Assembly (NCBI RefSeq): GCF_012241385.1
Contig: NZ_JAAVXB010000003.1
Span: forward strand, 186,001 to 250,000
Source: Solimonas marina
GTDB taxonomy: Bacteria > Pseudomonadota > Gammaproteobacteria > Nevskiales > Nevskiaceae
DNA length: 64,000 bases
Reading direction: 5' to 3'
Each line of letters starts with the position of its first letter. Position 1 is the stretch's first letter. Below the pieces are notes generated by a model. That model saw nothing but the letters and a program-made list of their open reading frames with translations, had not been told where the DNA came from and did not search any database. Shown here one piece after another: positions 8,833-17,492 of the stretch. The position numbers and the translations under genes are program-made.

Positions 8833-9852
8833 ATGTTGCACACCACCGTCCTCAGCAGTTGGGGCAGGGCCATCCGCCGCGCACTCGATGCGGCCGGCGT
8901 CGACAGCGCGCGTTTGTTCGCCGAGGCCGGGCTCGACGTTGCGGCGCTCGCCGATCCGGATGCGCGCTATCCGCTCGAACAGACCACGCGGCTGTGGGCG
9001 CTGGCGGTGCGCGAAACCGGCGACCCGGCTTTCGGCCTCTCGGTGGCGACGCAGGTCACGCAGACTACGTTTCACGCGCTGGGCTATGCGCTGATCGCCA
9101 GCGGCACACTGCGTGAGGCCTTCGAGCGCATGGTGCGATATTTCCGGCTTGTCACCGATGCGGCCGATCTGAAGCTGGAACGCGATGGCGACAGCTATCG
9201 CTTCGAGGTCGGCTATGTCCCGGGCGTGATGCCGGCGCCGGAATCGGTCGATGCCTTCATCAGCCTGTTTCTGCGGTTTTGCCGCAGTCAGCTCGGTCGC
9301 GAGTTCTCGCCGCTGCGCGTCGCGCTGCGCCGCGCGCGGCCGGCGCAGGTCGAGCGTTTCGACGCGGTGCTGCGCTGCGCGATCGACTTCGGCGCGGCCC
9401 GCAATGCCGTGTGGTTCGCGGCCGAGCCGTTCGAGCGCGCGTTGCCGGATGCCAATCCGGAGCTGGCGCGGCATAACGACGAGGTCGTGGTTCGCTACCT
9501 GGCGCACTTCGATCGCGACAATCTACGCGCCCGCGTGCGGGCGGCCTTGATCGAGGCTTTGCCGGGCGGCGAGCCGTCGGCGCAGAAGATCGCCGACCTG
9601 CTGCACATGAGCCTGCGCAGCCTGCAGCGCAAGCTGGCCGACGAACAGGCCACGTTCGCGGCGATGCTCGCCGAAGTGCGTCACGAGTTGGCGCGTTCGT
9701 ATCTGCGCAACCCGCACTACAGCATCGGCGAGATCACCTTCCTGCTCGGCTTCACCGATGCCAGCGCGTTCGCCCGCGCGTTCCGGCGCTGGGAGGGCTG
9801 CGCGCCGAGCGCGTTCCGCGCGTCCGGGGCGCCGGACGTGGCGGCCCACTGA
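8833..9852 (+). CDS. AraC-family transcriptional regulator (Arabinose_bd-like N-terminus)
   Basis: 339 residues. The N-terminal two-thirds match the Arabinose_bd-type sensor found in OruR/ArgR-like AraC regulators (ALIASGTLREAFERMVRYFRL). The C-terminal HTH_18 includes IADLLHMSLRSLQRKLADE and the second helix-turn-helix SIGEITFLLGFTDASAFARAFRRWEG. Divergent from the desaturase gene, so it likely controls it, possibly in response to a fatty acid. ATG 8833 lacks a strong Shine-Dalgarno but matches the family start length. Confidence 0.88.
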   Translation: MLHTTVLSSWGRAIRRALDAAGVDSARLFAEAGLDVAALADPDARYPLEQTTRLWALAVRETGDPAFGLSVATQVTQTTFHALGYALIASGTLREAFERMVRYFRLVTDAADLKLERDGDSYRFEVGYVPGVMPAPESVDAFISLFLRFCRSQLGREFSPLRVALRRARPAQVERFDAVLRCAIDFGAARNAVWFAAEPFERALPDANPELARHNDEVVVRYLAHFDRDNLRARVRAALIEALPGGEPSAQKIADLLHMSLRSLQRKLADEQATFAAMLAEVRHELARSYLRNPHYSIGEITFLLGFTDASAFARAFRRWEGCAPSAFRASGAPDVAAH

Positions 9853-10226
9853 CGGCGGGGCGCGACACAAGCCGCGCGGCGCTTGGCGGCGTGCACCGTG
9901 CGTACCGGAATCGACGGCGATCGGCCGCCAGGTGGCGAGGAACTGCTCGCGAAGCCCATCGGTGACGATCGGCGCATTCGATCTGACGCGGCGCCCGTTC
10001 GACGTTGCTCGCGAGTTGCATCAGCCAGGCGAACGCATGATCGCCACGCCCGGCGGCGCAAGCCATGCCGGGGATTCGACATGGGTGGGCCTTCAGTGTG
10101 AGCGCCCTTCGCGGCTCGGGAAAGCGGCTGGCTATGTTGTCGTCGACGAACGCGCCGACGCCCATTTGCTTTTGTGTTGCCGCGGGCGCACCGTGGTCGA
10201 CCGTCCCGTCATACTCGGAGATGCAA
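9853..10226. other. 374-bp gap, no gene supported
   Basis: Both strands keep long open frames through this stretch, as expected at high GC, but no translation resembles a known family and there is no ribosome binding site with a convincing start before 10227. No clear terminator or repeat is visible. It may contain a decayed gene. Confidence 0.4.
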
Positions 10227-10418
10227 ATGGATACGCCCTTCAGGGTTGGTGACGTGGTGCTGGAGCGCGAAAGCACACGGCGCATGAAGGTGGTGTCGCT
10301 CGACAAAGCCGACGGCTCGGTACGCTGTTCTTGGGTGCGCGGACCGGCCAAGCTGTCCAAGAGCTTCGCGGTCAGCGAACTGCAGATGTGCATTCCGAAA
10401 GCCCGGAGTACTTCCTGA
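10227..10418 (+). CDS. Small DUF2158 (YodC-like) protein
   Basis: 63 residues starting MDTPFRVGDVVLERES, followed by MKVVSLD and VRCSWVRGPAKLSKSFAVSELQM. This is the F-K-V-G-D-V-V ... M-x-V ... C-x-W ... F-x-x-x-L pattern of DUF2158, a family of small SH3-like barrel proteins of unknown function. Start ATG 10227 has GGAG 7 bases upstream; ATG 10221 is in frame but too close to it. The 3' end overlaps the following protease frame, suggesting coupled expression. Confidence 0.65.
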   Translation: MDTPFRVGDVVLERESTRRMKVVSLDKADGSVRCSWVRGPAKLSKSFAVSELQMCIPKARSTS

Positions 10419-11179
10419 GCGCGCTGCATGTCGACATCGATCGGCTGCGGCCTCTGGCCGAGCGCGTCCTGTTCGCGGCGACGCGCATTTCGACTTTCGA
10501 TGGCGCGCTGCCGCTGACCGCCGCCAGCGGATTCTTCTTCGAGCGTGACGATCAGCTCTATCTGATCACCAGCCGGCACGTGCTGATGGACGCGCCGAGC
10601 CATCATTTCCCGAACCGCATCGAGATTGAACTGCATACGGACGCGCGCAATCTGACGCGCTCGACTGGCTTTTCGATCCTGCTCTACGAAAATGGCAACA
10701 GCGTCTGGCGACAGGCGATCGACAGTGGCGGTGATGTCGACGTCGCGGCGATTCGTATCGAGCGTGCGCGGCTGCCGGACATGGCGGTGCTGCACGCGTT
10801 CACGCCAGACGATATCCAGCCGCTCGATGGCGGTGTCGAAGTCGGTGCGGCGCTGTCGATCATCGGCTTTCCGCTGGGCTTTCACGACACGCTGCACCAT
10901 TTGCCCGTGGCGCGGCAGGCGGCACTGGCGTCGGCGTTCGGCATCCGCTTTCAGGGCAACGGCTATTTCTTGACCGACGCGCGGACGCATCGCGGCACCA
11001 GTGGCGCGCCGGTGCTGTGGCGTCAGACCGAAGCCAGTCGCGGTGCCGCGGCGTGGCGCCTGCTCGGCGTGCACGCGGCGCGCATGGACGTCAGCACGCG
11101 TGATCTGATTCAGGACGAGACGTTGGCGCTGAACTGCGCGTGGTACGCCGACATCCTGATGACGCTGACGGCACCCTGA
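10388..11179 (+). CDS. Trypsin-like serine protease domain protein
   Basis: 263 residues with the S1-like catalytic triad visible: His64 in LITSRHVLMD, Asp118 in GDVDVAAI, and Ser205 in HRGTSGAPV (G-x-S-G-x-P). The oxyanion and beta-barrel spacing fit a single protease domain with no PDZ domain and no signal peptide, so it appears cytoplasmic, unlike DegP. The start is uncertain: GTG 10388 is the most downstream candidate that keeps the N-terminal helix, overlapping the DUF2158 gene by 31 bases; no strong ribosome binding site. Substrate unknown. Confidence 0.75.
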   Translation: MHSESPEYFLSALHVDIDRLRPLAERVLFAATRISTFDGALPLTAASGFFFERDDQLYLITSRHVLMDAPSHHFPNRIEIELHTDARNLTRSTGFSILLYENGNSVWRQAIDSGGDVDVAAIRIERARLPDMAVLHAFTPDDIQPLDGGVEVGAALSIIGFPLGFHDTLHHLPVARQAALASAFGIRFQGNGYFLTDARTHRGTSGAPVLWRQTEASRGAAAWRLLGVHAARMDVSTRDLIQDETLALNCAWYADILMTLTAP

Positions 11180-11223
11180 GCGCCGCCGGCCTGCGCGGCC
11201 GGCGACGCTCGAGGCGGCGACGT

Positions 11224-13071
11224 TCAGTCGTCGAGCAGGTCCAGATTGCGCACCGCGCCCTTGTCGGCGCTGGTCACCAGCTTGGCGTAGGCGCGCAGTG
11301 CGGCGCTGACCTTGCGCGGGCGCGGCGCCGCCGGCTTCCAGCCCTTGGCGTCCTGCGCAGCGCGACGCTGGGCGAGCGCGTCGTCGCTGAGAGCGACGCG
11401 GATCGAGCGGTTTGGAATGTCGATCTCGATGCGGTCACCGTTCTCGATCAGGCCGATGTTGCCGCCTTCCCCCGCTTCCGGCGAGACGTGGCCGATCGAC
11501 AGGCCGGACGTGCCGCCGGAGAAGCGCCCGTCGGTGACCAGCGCGCAGGCCTTGCCCAGACCCTTGGACTTCAGATAGCTGGTCGGGTACAGCATTTCCT
11601 GCATGCCCGGGCCGCCGCGCGGGCCTTCGTAGCGGATGACGACGACGTCGCCTTCTTTGACTTTGCCGCTGAGGATGGCCTCGACCGCGGCGTCCTGGCT
11701 TTCCAGCACGACGGCCGGGCCGCTGAACTTGAGGATGCTGGCGTCGACGCCGGCGGTCTTGACGATGCAGCCGCGCTCGGCGAGGTTGCCGAACAACACG
11801 GCGAGACCGCCATCCTGGCTGTACGCGTGTTCCTTGCTGCGGATGCAGCCCTTCTCGCGGTCGAGATCGAGCGCGTCGTAACGGTAGTCCTGCGAGAACG
11901 CCTGCGTCGTACGGATGCCGGCCGGGCCGGCGCGGAAGAAGGTCTGCACCGCAGCGTCGTCGGTCAGCGTGATGTCCCACTGCTTCAGCGACGCCGCCAC
12001 GGTGCCGCTGTGCACGGTACCGGCGCTGCTGTCGAGCAGGCCGGCGCGATCGAGTTCGCCGAGGATGGACACCACGCCGCCGGCGCGATGCACGTCTTCG
12101 AGGTGGTGATGGCTGCTCGGCGCGACCTTGCACAGGTTCGGCACCTTGCGCGACAGACGGTCGATGTCGGCCATCGTGAAGTCGACATCGCCTTCCTGCG
12201 CGGCGGCCAGCAGATGCAGCACGGTGTTGGTCGAGCCGCCCATCGCGATGTCCAGCGACATGGCGTTCTCGAACGCGGCCTTGTTGGCGACCTTGCGCGG
12301 CAGCACCGACTCGTCGCCGTCGACGTAGTAGCGCTTGGCCAGTTCGACAGCCAGCGCGCCGGCGCGGCGGAACAACTGCTCGCGATCGGCGTGCGTGGCG
12401 ACCAGCGAGCCGTTGCCCGGCAGCGACAGGCCGAGTGCTTCGGTCAGGCAGTTCATCGAGTTGGCGGTGAACATGCCCGAGCACGAACCGCAGGTTGGGC
12501 AGGCCGAACGCTCGATCTGGTCGACGTCGGCATCGGAAACGCGGTCATCGGCGGCGGCGACCATCGCGTCGACGAGGTCGAGCGGGATCGGTTTGTCCTG
12601 GCCGGCGAGCTTGGTCTTGCCGGCCTCCATCGGGCCGCCGGAAACGAACACGACCGGAATGTTGAGGCGCATCGCCGCCATCAGCATGCCCGGCGTGATC
12701 TTGTCGCAGTTCGAGATGCAGACCAGCGCGTCGGCGGTGTGTGCGTTGCACATGTACTCGACGCTGTCGGCAATGATGTCGCGCGACGGCAGCGAATAGA
12801 GCATGCCGTCGTGGCCCATGGCGATGCCGTCGTCGACGGCGATCGTGTTGAATTCCTTGCCGACGCCGCCGGCCTTCTCGATCTCCGAGATCACCAACTG
12901 GCCGAGATCCTTGAGATGCACGTGTCCGGGCACGAACTGCGTGAACGAGTTGGCGACGGCGATGATCGGCTTTTCGAAATCGCCGTCCTTCATGCCGGTG
13001 GCGCGCCACAGTGCGCGGGCTCCGGCCATGTTGCGGCCGGCGGTGCTGGTACGGGAGCGGTAGTTGGGCAT
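11224..13071 (-). CDS. ilvD: Dihydroxy-acid dehydratase
   Basis: 615 residues, close to E. coli IlvD (616). It dehydrates 2,3-dihydroxy-isovalerate and 2,3-dihydroxy-3-methylvalerate in valine and isoleucine synthesis, using an Fe-S cluster. The cluster cysteines lie in [15 protein letters not shown] (Cys122) and [18 protein letters not shown]; the ending shows [19 protein letters not shown], the IlvD/Edd signature. The start at ATG 13071 ([19 protein letters not shown]) matches the family exactly. A LysR gene is transcribed divergently 102 bases away. Confidence 0.97.
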   Translation of the reverse strand: MPNYRSRTSTAGRNMAGARALWRATGMKDGDFEKPIIAVANSFTQFVPGHVHLKDLGQLVISEIEKAGGVGKEFNTIAVDDGIAMGHDGMLYSLPSRDIIADSVEYMCNAHTADALVCISNCDKITPGMLMAAMRLNIPVVFVSGGPMEAGKTKLAGQDKPIPLDLVDAMVAAADDRVSDADVDQIERSACPTCGSCSGMFTANSMNCLTEALGLSLPGNGSLVATHADREQLFRRAGALAVELAKRYYVDGDESVLPRKVANKAAFENAMSLDIAMGGSTNTVLHLLAAAQEGDVDFTMADIDRLSRKVPNLCKVAPSSHHHLEDVHRAGGVVSILGELDRAGLLDSSAGTVHSGTVAASLKQWDITLTDDAAVQTFFRAGPAGIRTTQAFSQDYRYDALDLDREKGCIRSKEHAYSQDGGLAVLFGNLAERGCIVKTAGVDASILKFSGPAVVLESQDAAVEAILSGKVKEGDVVVIRYEGPRGGPGMQEMLYPTSYLKSKGLGKACALVTDGRFSGGTSGLSIGHVSPEAGEGGNIGLIENGDRIEIDIPNRSIRVALSDDALAQRRAAQDAKGWKPAAPRPRKVSAALRAYAKLVTSADKGAVRNLDLLDD

Positions 13072-13173
13072 GGCGTGACTCGGCTGGCGGTAGCGGGCAG
13101 TCCATCATTGTCCTTGGCCTTGGCTATACGCGCCAATACAATATCTGTCGTGCCGCCATATGTTTGACGAATA

Positions 13174-14061
13174 GTGGAACTGCGCCAGCTACGTTACTTC
13201 GTGACCGTTGCCGAGGAAGGCGGCTTTTCCCGTGCCGCCGAGCGGCTGCACATCTCGCAGCCGCCGCTGTCGACCCAGCTGCGCCAGCTCGAAGACGAGC
13301 TCGGCGTGCGCCTGTTCAAGCGCAGCAATCGCGGTGTGACGCTGACGCCGGCCGGCACCGTGTTCTCCGCCGAGGCGCGGGCGATCCTCGCGCGGCTCGA
13401 TCATGCGCGCGGCAAGACCCTGGAGGCCGAGCTGGGCGAGGCCGGCGTGCTCTCGGTCGGTTTCGTGTCGATCGCCGACTACAGCATCCTGCCGCCGGCG
13501 TTGAAGCGCTTTCGCTCGCGCTACCCCAAGGTCGAAGTGCAGCTCCATGAGCTGACCACCGACGCGCAGATTCGCGAGCTGCGCGCTGGCCGGCTCGACC
13601 TCGGCATTGGCTTGGCGCCGGTCGACGAGCCGGGGCTGCGTTTTCGCCGCGTGCTGCGCGAGGAACTGGTGCTGGCGGCGCCGAGCGGCGAGGCGGTGGT
13701 CGAGCCGGTCGATCTGCGCACATTGGCCACCGCCAGCTTCGTGATCCCGCCGCGTGACGTTGGCCCCGGACTCTACGACTTGATCCTCGGCCAGTGCCGC
13801 GCGTCCGGCTTCGTGCCGCGCATCACCCAACACGCACGGCAGATGCAGACCGTGATCGGCCTGGTCTCGGCCGGCATGGGTTATGCGTTGGTGCCGTCGT
13901 CGGTGCGCAACCTGCAGCGGCCCGGCGTGCAATACCGTCGTCTGCGCGGCAAGCCGGCCCGCATCGAGCTTGGCATCCTGCGACCGCAGGATCGCACGAG
14001 CCCGATGCAGGACCGTTTCATCGAAGCGCTCGGCGAGGCGGCGGCGCAGGCCGACACCTGA
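13174..14061 (+). CDS. LysR-family transcriptional regulator
   Basis: 295 residues, starting at GTG directly as [25 protein letters not shown], the canonical N-terminal winged helix-turn-helix; [21 protein letters not shown] is the recognition helix region. The remainder is a periplasmic-binding-like effector domain. The HTH and effector layout resembles the BenM/CatM group that controls aromatic catabolism, which would suit the dienelactone hydrolase gene just downstream; divergent ilvD is the alternative target. Confidence 0.92.
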   Translation: MELRQLRYFVTVAEEGGFSRAAERLHISQPPLSTQLRQLEDELGVRLFKRSNRGVTLTPAGTVFSAEARAILARLDHARGKTLEAELGEAGVLSVGFVSIADYSILPPALKRFRSRYPKVEVQLHELTTDAQIRELRAGRLDLGIGLAPVDEPGLRFRRVLREELVLAAPSGEAVVEPVDLRTLATASFVIPPRDVGPGLYDLILGQCRASGFVPRITQHARQMQTVIGLVSAGMGYALVPSSVRNLQRPGVQYRRLRGKPARIELGILRPQDRTSPMQDRFIEALGEAAAQADT

Positions 14062-14170
14062 GCGCTCATTTATGGCCGCCGGCTTGTCCTGCTGGGCGGT
14101 GGTTGGCGTGTCACGGAACTCCGTGGCGACACGCGCATCGAAAACGCATCTCCCCCAACGCAAGAAAACC

Positions 14171-14908
14171 ATGAAGAAGATCGACATCAAGACCGCCGAT
14201 GGCGTTTGCCCCGCCTATGTGTTCACCCCGGAGGGCGAGGGTCCCTGGCCGGCGGTGCTGATGTACATGGACATCTTCGGCGTCCGGCCGGCGGCGATGG
14301 AGCTGGCCGAACGCCTGGCGAGCAATGGCTACTACGTGCTGCAGCCGGATCTGATGTGGCGACTTGGTGATTACGGGCCGCTCGATCCGGCCGCCGTGTT
14401 CGCGGACAGTGAAAAGCGCAAGGCATTGTTTCCGGCGCACCTGGCGGCGGCCTCGCCCGCGCATGTGATGTCCGACACGCGTGCGTTTCTCGATGCGATC
14501 GCGGCCGATCCGGACGCGCGCGACGGCCCTATCGGTGCGGTCGGCTACTGCCTGGGTGGACGGCTGGCGCTGACGGCGGCGGGCACCTACCCGGACGCGT
14601 TTGCCGCTGTGGCGTCGTATCACGCCGGGGGGCTGGTGACCGAAGATCCCTATGCGCCGGTGCAGTTGGCCGGGAAGATGCAGGCCCGGCTTTACATCGG
14701 TGGCGCGAAGGACGATGCGTCATTCACCGACGACATGAAGGCGGCGCTGGACGTGAAGTTCCGCGAGGCCGGGCTCGACTATGTGATCGAAACCTACGAT
14801 GCCCAGCACGGATGGGTGTATCGCGATTTCCCGGTGCACGACGCCGCTGCTACCGAGCGCCATTGGCAGACGCTGACCGCTCTGTTCGGCGATGTGCTGA
14901 AATCCTGA
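14171..14908 (+). CDS. Dienelactone hydrolase family protein
   Basis: 245 residues, alpha/beta-hydrolase fold with the dienelactone hydrolase-type cysteine nucleophile Cys127 in GAVGYCLGGRLAL, an acid in GGAKDDASF (about residue 181) and His213 in DAQHGW. Dienelactone hydrolase opens 4-carboxymethylenebutenolide in chlorocatechol degradation, but many family members act on other esters or lactones. The start is ATG 14171 (MKKIDIKTADG). It lies 109 bases after the LysR gene on the same strand. An imperfect hairpin occupies 14107-14133 in the gap. Confidence 0.9.
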   Translation: MKKIDIKTADGVCPAYVFTPEGEGPWPAVLMYMDIFGVRPAAMELAERLASNGYYVLQPDLMWRLGDYGPLDPAAVFADSEKRKALFPAHLAAASPAHVMSDTRAFLDAIAADPDARDGPIGAVGYCLGGRLALTAAGTYPDAFAAVASYHAGGLVTEDPYAPVQLAGKMQARLYIGGAKDDASFTDDMKAALDVKFREAGLDYVIETYDAQHGWVYRDFPVHDAAATERHWQTLTALFGDVLKS

Positions 14909-14923
14909 TTCAGGCGGAATGCG

Positions 14924-15055
14924 TCACCGCGTGGCGGCGCCGGCGCGGCGCCGGCGTCGCGTGCGAACGGCGTCCTGCACGATCATGCCGAGCAAGGCCA
15001 GCAAACTGCATGACGTGATGCCGACCACGACGGCGTCGAATGGCTCGAAGTTCAT
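14924..15055 (-). CDS. Single-span small membrane protein, 43 aa
   Basis: 43 residues: acidic start MNFEPFDAVVVG, one hydrophobic helix (about 8-27, VVVGITSCSLLALLGMIV), then a strongly basic tail RTRRRRRAGAATR that would sit in the cytoplasm. Translation is supported by GGAGG exactly 7 bases before the ATG. No homolog recognised. It is convergent with the dienelactone hydrolase, whose stop is 16 bases away. The remaining 298 bases to the next gene hold no other supported feature. Confidence 0.5.
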   Translation of the reverse strand: MNFEPFDAVVVGITSCSLLALLGMIVQDAVRTRRRRRAGAATR

Positions 15056-15353
15056 CGCCGACCTCCGCGTCGTGTTCGTGTCTGGGGTCCATCCCGCAAG
15101 ACGGGTGGCCTGGCCCCCGCCGTGTGTGCCGCGCTTTCCATCGCCCTTGCCCTGATCGCCTGTGCCTGGGCGGCGCCCAGGCTGTCCCTGAATCAAGCAA
15201 GAAGCTCGCCGGCGAATGCCGGCACTGGCCAGCACGGTGTGACCAAAGTCACATTGCAAGGGCAGCTTGGCGTCGCCGCACCATCGTCGGCATGTCACAT
15301 CACGCCGCGGCCGCTCGTCTTGTCGGTGTCATTCACCACAACAGGCCCTCTCC

Positions 15354-15833
15354 ATGTCCCGCCTCAACTACGCCCGCCTCGCGCCCGAGTTGTTTCAAAA
15401 GTATGCCGCGATCGGCATCAGCGCCCGCGATCAGAACGGTATCGACCCCGCCATTCATCATCTGATCGACATTCGCGCGTCGCAGCTCAACGGCTGCGCG
15501 TTCTGCCTCGATATGCACGTCAAGCAGGCCAAGCTGCACGGCGAGCGCGAACTGCGCCTGCACCATATCGCGATCTGGCGAGAGTCACCGCTGTTCGATG
15601 CGCGCGAGCGTGCCGCTCTGGAATGGACCGAAGCGCTGACGCAGCTGCCGCCGCTCGGCATTCCGGACGAGATCTACGAGCGTGTCCACGCCCAGTTTGA
15701 CGATCAGGCGCTGGTGGCGCTGACCTATGCGGTGATGATCATCAACGGCTGGAATCGCATCAACGTGGCCTTCCGCGGCGAGCCCGGCTCCCTGGATCGG
15801 GCTTACGGCCTCGACAAGGCGGGGCTGGTCTGA
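15354..15833 (+). CDS. Carboxymuconolactone decarboxylase / AhpD-like protein
   Basis: 159 residues of the all-helical AhpD-like fold with the redox motif LNGCAFCLDMHVKQA (Cys48, Cys51 and His55), which marks peroxidase-type members rather than true carboxymuconolactone decarboxylase. It probably acts as an alkylhydroperoxidase or disulfide reductase. ATG 15354 (MSRLNYARLAPE) matches the common start of this subfamily. Monocistronic in appearance. Confidence 0.9.
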   Translation: MSRLNYARLAPELFQKYAAIGISARDQNGIDPAIHHLIDIRASQLNGCAFCLDMHVKQAKLHGERELRLHHIAIWRESPLFDARERAALEWTEALTQLPPLGIPDEIYERVHAQFDDQALVALTYAVMIINGWNRINVAFRGEPGSLDRAYGLDKAGLV

Positions 15834-16024
15834 ATCGCGAAACTGTCATGCCTGAAAGACTCCTCTCGAATTGTTTCGCAATGTAGAAATTTTGCCGAGA
15901 CGTGGCAAAAGCTTTTCCATGGCTGAAATCCGCAGTGAATTGCACCTTTTTGTCGATAAGCTGCTGGTCATCAGGGGTGTCGCATCTCGCGGCTCCCGGC
16001 TTGATCAAACGTGGAGGTGGCGAG

Positions 16025-17485
16025 ATGGCGATTCGGTTCGTGCGGTGGAGCATGGTCATGCTGCTGGTGTTCGGCGCCGCGGGCCTCACGGCTTGCGGCG
16101 GCGGCAGCAGCTCGGATTCCGACAGCAGCAGTTCGGACTCGGCGCCGACCATCAGCACCGAGCCGTCGTCGGTTTCGGTGGCGGTTGGCAGTTCGGCCAC
16201 GTTCTCGGTCACCGCCAGTGGCGGCACGCTGAGCTACCAGTGGTACAAGGCCGGTTCGGCGATCAGCAGCGCGACCAGTTCCAGCTACACGATCAGCTCG
16301 GTGACGAGTGATGACGCCGGCAGCTACTACGTCGTCGTGACCAACAGCTACGGCTCGACGACCAGCAGCACGGCGACGCTGACCGTCAGCGACAGCACCG
16401 CGTCCTGCGATACCACCTACATCGACGAGGTGCTGACCGCGATCGACACCTTCGAGTCGGCGATCGGCTCGTCGCTCACGGCGACGACGCAGTACGACAC
16501 GTCGTCGTACACGACCTCGCAGCTCAACGTCTATCGCACCGACTGGTCGAACCTGCCGAACACGTCGTACAGCCGGCCGGGCATTACGCTGGGTGACCTG
16601 AGTTCGTCGACGCAGATCGAGGCGTTCAACACGCTCGCACAGACGGTGCTCGGCGATGCGGGCTATGAGGATTTCGAAGGCGTGCTCGCCGCCGACGATT
16701 ACCTCGGCTACACCAAGAACTCCAATGGCTATGGAGCCGAGAACTATCACGTCGCGTTCATCGGCACACCGTCCGAGACCGGGATGTGGACGCTGATGCT
16801 CGGGGGTCATCACATGGCCTACAACATCACCTTCAACGGCGGCTGCGCCTATCCGACACCGCATCACATCGGCGTCGAGCCGCGTACTTCGTTCAGTTCC
16901 AACGACCACTACGCCAGCGCTTATGGAACCGCGGTCTACGACTCGGGCACGTACAAGGTGCTCGACAGCAAGGCCTCGGCGATGGTTGCGATCTTCAGCA
17001 ATCTCGGCAGTACGTTGCTCAAGAGCGCGTTCCTGTCCGGCGAGACCTTCTCCGACGTGCTGATCGGCCCGGTCGAGGGCGGCACCGGTAGCTATTCGGA
17101 AGTGAGCAGCGAGTTCAGCGCCGTTGAAGACAGCAGCGAGCGTGGCGTGCTCGTTTCCGAGCTGTCGACCGCTCAGCAGGCCTACGTGACGGCGGCAATC
17201 GAGCAGTTCGTCGACGACTACGACGACACGACGGCGGCGCGGCTGCTCGAGGACTACGAGGACGGCTACGACAGCACCTACATCGCCTGGGCGAATTCGT
17301 CCGGGACCTATAGCAGCTCCGGTCCGGATGTCACCTCCAACGAGACGTACATGCGCATCGACGGGCCGCGCGTGTGGATCGAAATCGCGTGCCAGAACGG
17401 CGTGATCATCAGCAATCAGACGCACTACCACATGATGTTCCGCGACAAGACCTACGACTACTACAACGAACTCTCAAGCGACTGA
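16025..17485 (+). CDS. DUF3500-domain lipoprotein with Ig-like domain
   Basis: 486 residues. The lipoprotein signal peptide ends in the lipobox LTAC, followed by GGGSSS and a Ser/Asp-rich linker. An immunoglobulin-like domain follows (about 42-125; LSYQWYKAGSAI, DDAGSYYVVVTN), then the DUF3500 domain (about 130-486) with WTLMLGGHHMAYNITF, ACQNGVIISNQTHYHMMFRDK and other His-containing motifs. DUF3500 has no known activity. GGAGG lies 7 bases before the ATG. The Ser/Thr-rich Ig part looks repeat-like and may be acquired. The HupE-like gene follows almost without a gap. Confidence 0.85.
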   Translation: MAIRFVRWSMVMLLVFGAAGLTACGGGSSSDSDSSSSDSAPTISTEPSSVSVAVGSSATFSVTASGGTLSYQWYKAGSAISSATSSSYTISSVTSDDAGSYYVVVTNSYGSTTSSTATLTVSDSTASCDTTYIDEVLTAIDTFESAIGSSLTATTQYDTSSYTTSQLNVYRTDWSNLPNTSYSRPGITLGDLSSSTQIEAFNTLAQTVLGDAGYEDFEGVLAADDYLGYTKNSNGYGAENYHVAFIGTPSETGMWTLMLGGHHMAYNITFNGGCAYPTPHHIGVEPRTSFSSNDHYASAYGTAVYDSGTYKVLDSKASAMVAIFSNLGSTLLKSAFLSGETFSDVLIGPVEGGTGSYSEVSSEFSAVEDSSERGVLVSELSTAQQAYVTAAIEQFVDDYDDTTAARLLEDYEDGYDSTYIAWANSSGTYSSSGPDVTSNETYMRIDGPRVWIEIACQNGVIISNQTHYHMMFRDKTYDYYNELSSD

Positions 17486-17492
17486 GGTGGTG

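Noticed and set aside
11140-13167. 675-codon forward frame opposite ilvD
   Set aside because: Antisense shadow of ilvD, with low-complexity Arg/Ala/Asp composition and no family match.
14107-14133. Imperfect hairpin between the LysR and dienelactone hydrolase genes
   Set aside because: Stems are interrupted, there is no U-run and no clear regulatory logic; not strong enough to call a terminator or operator.
15971-17431. 486-codon reverse frame opposite the DUF3500 gene
   Set aside because: Shadow frame; the forward strand has a lipobox, Ig domain and DUF3500 motifs.
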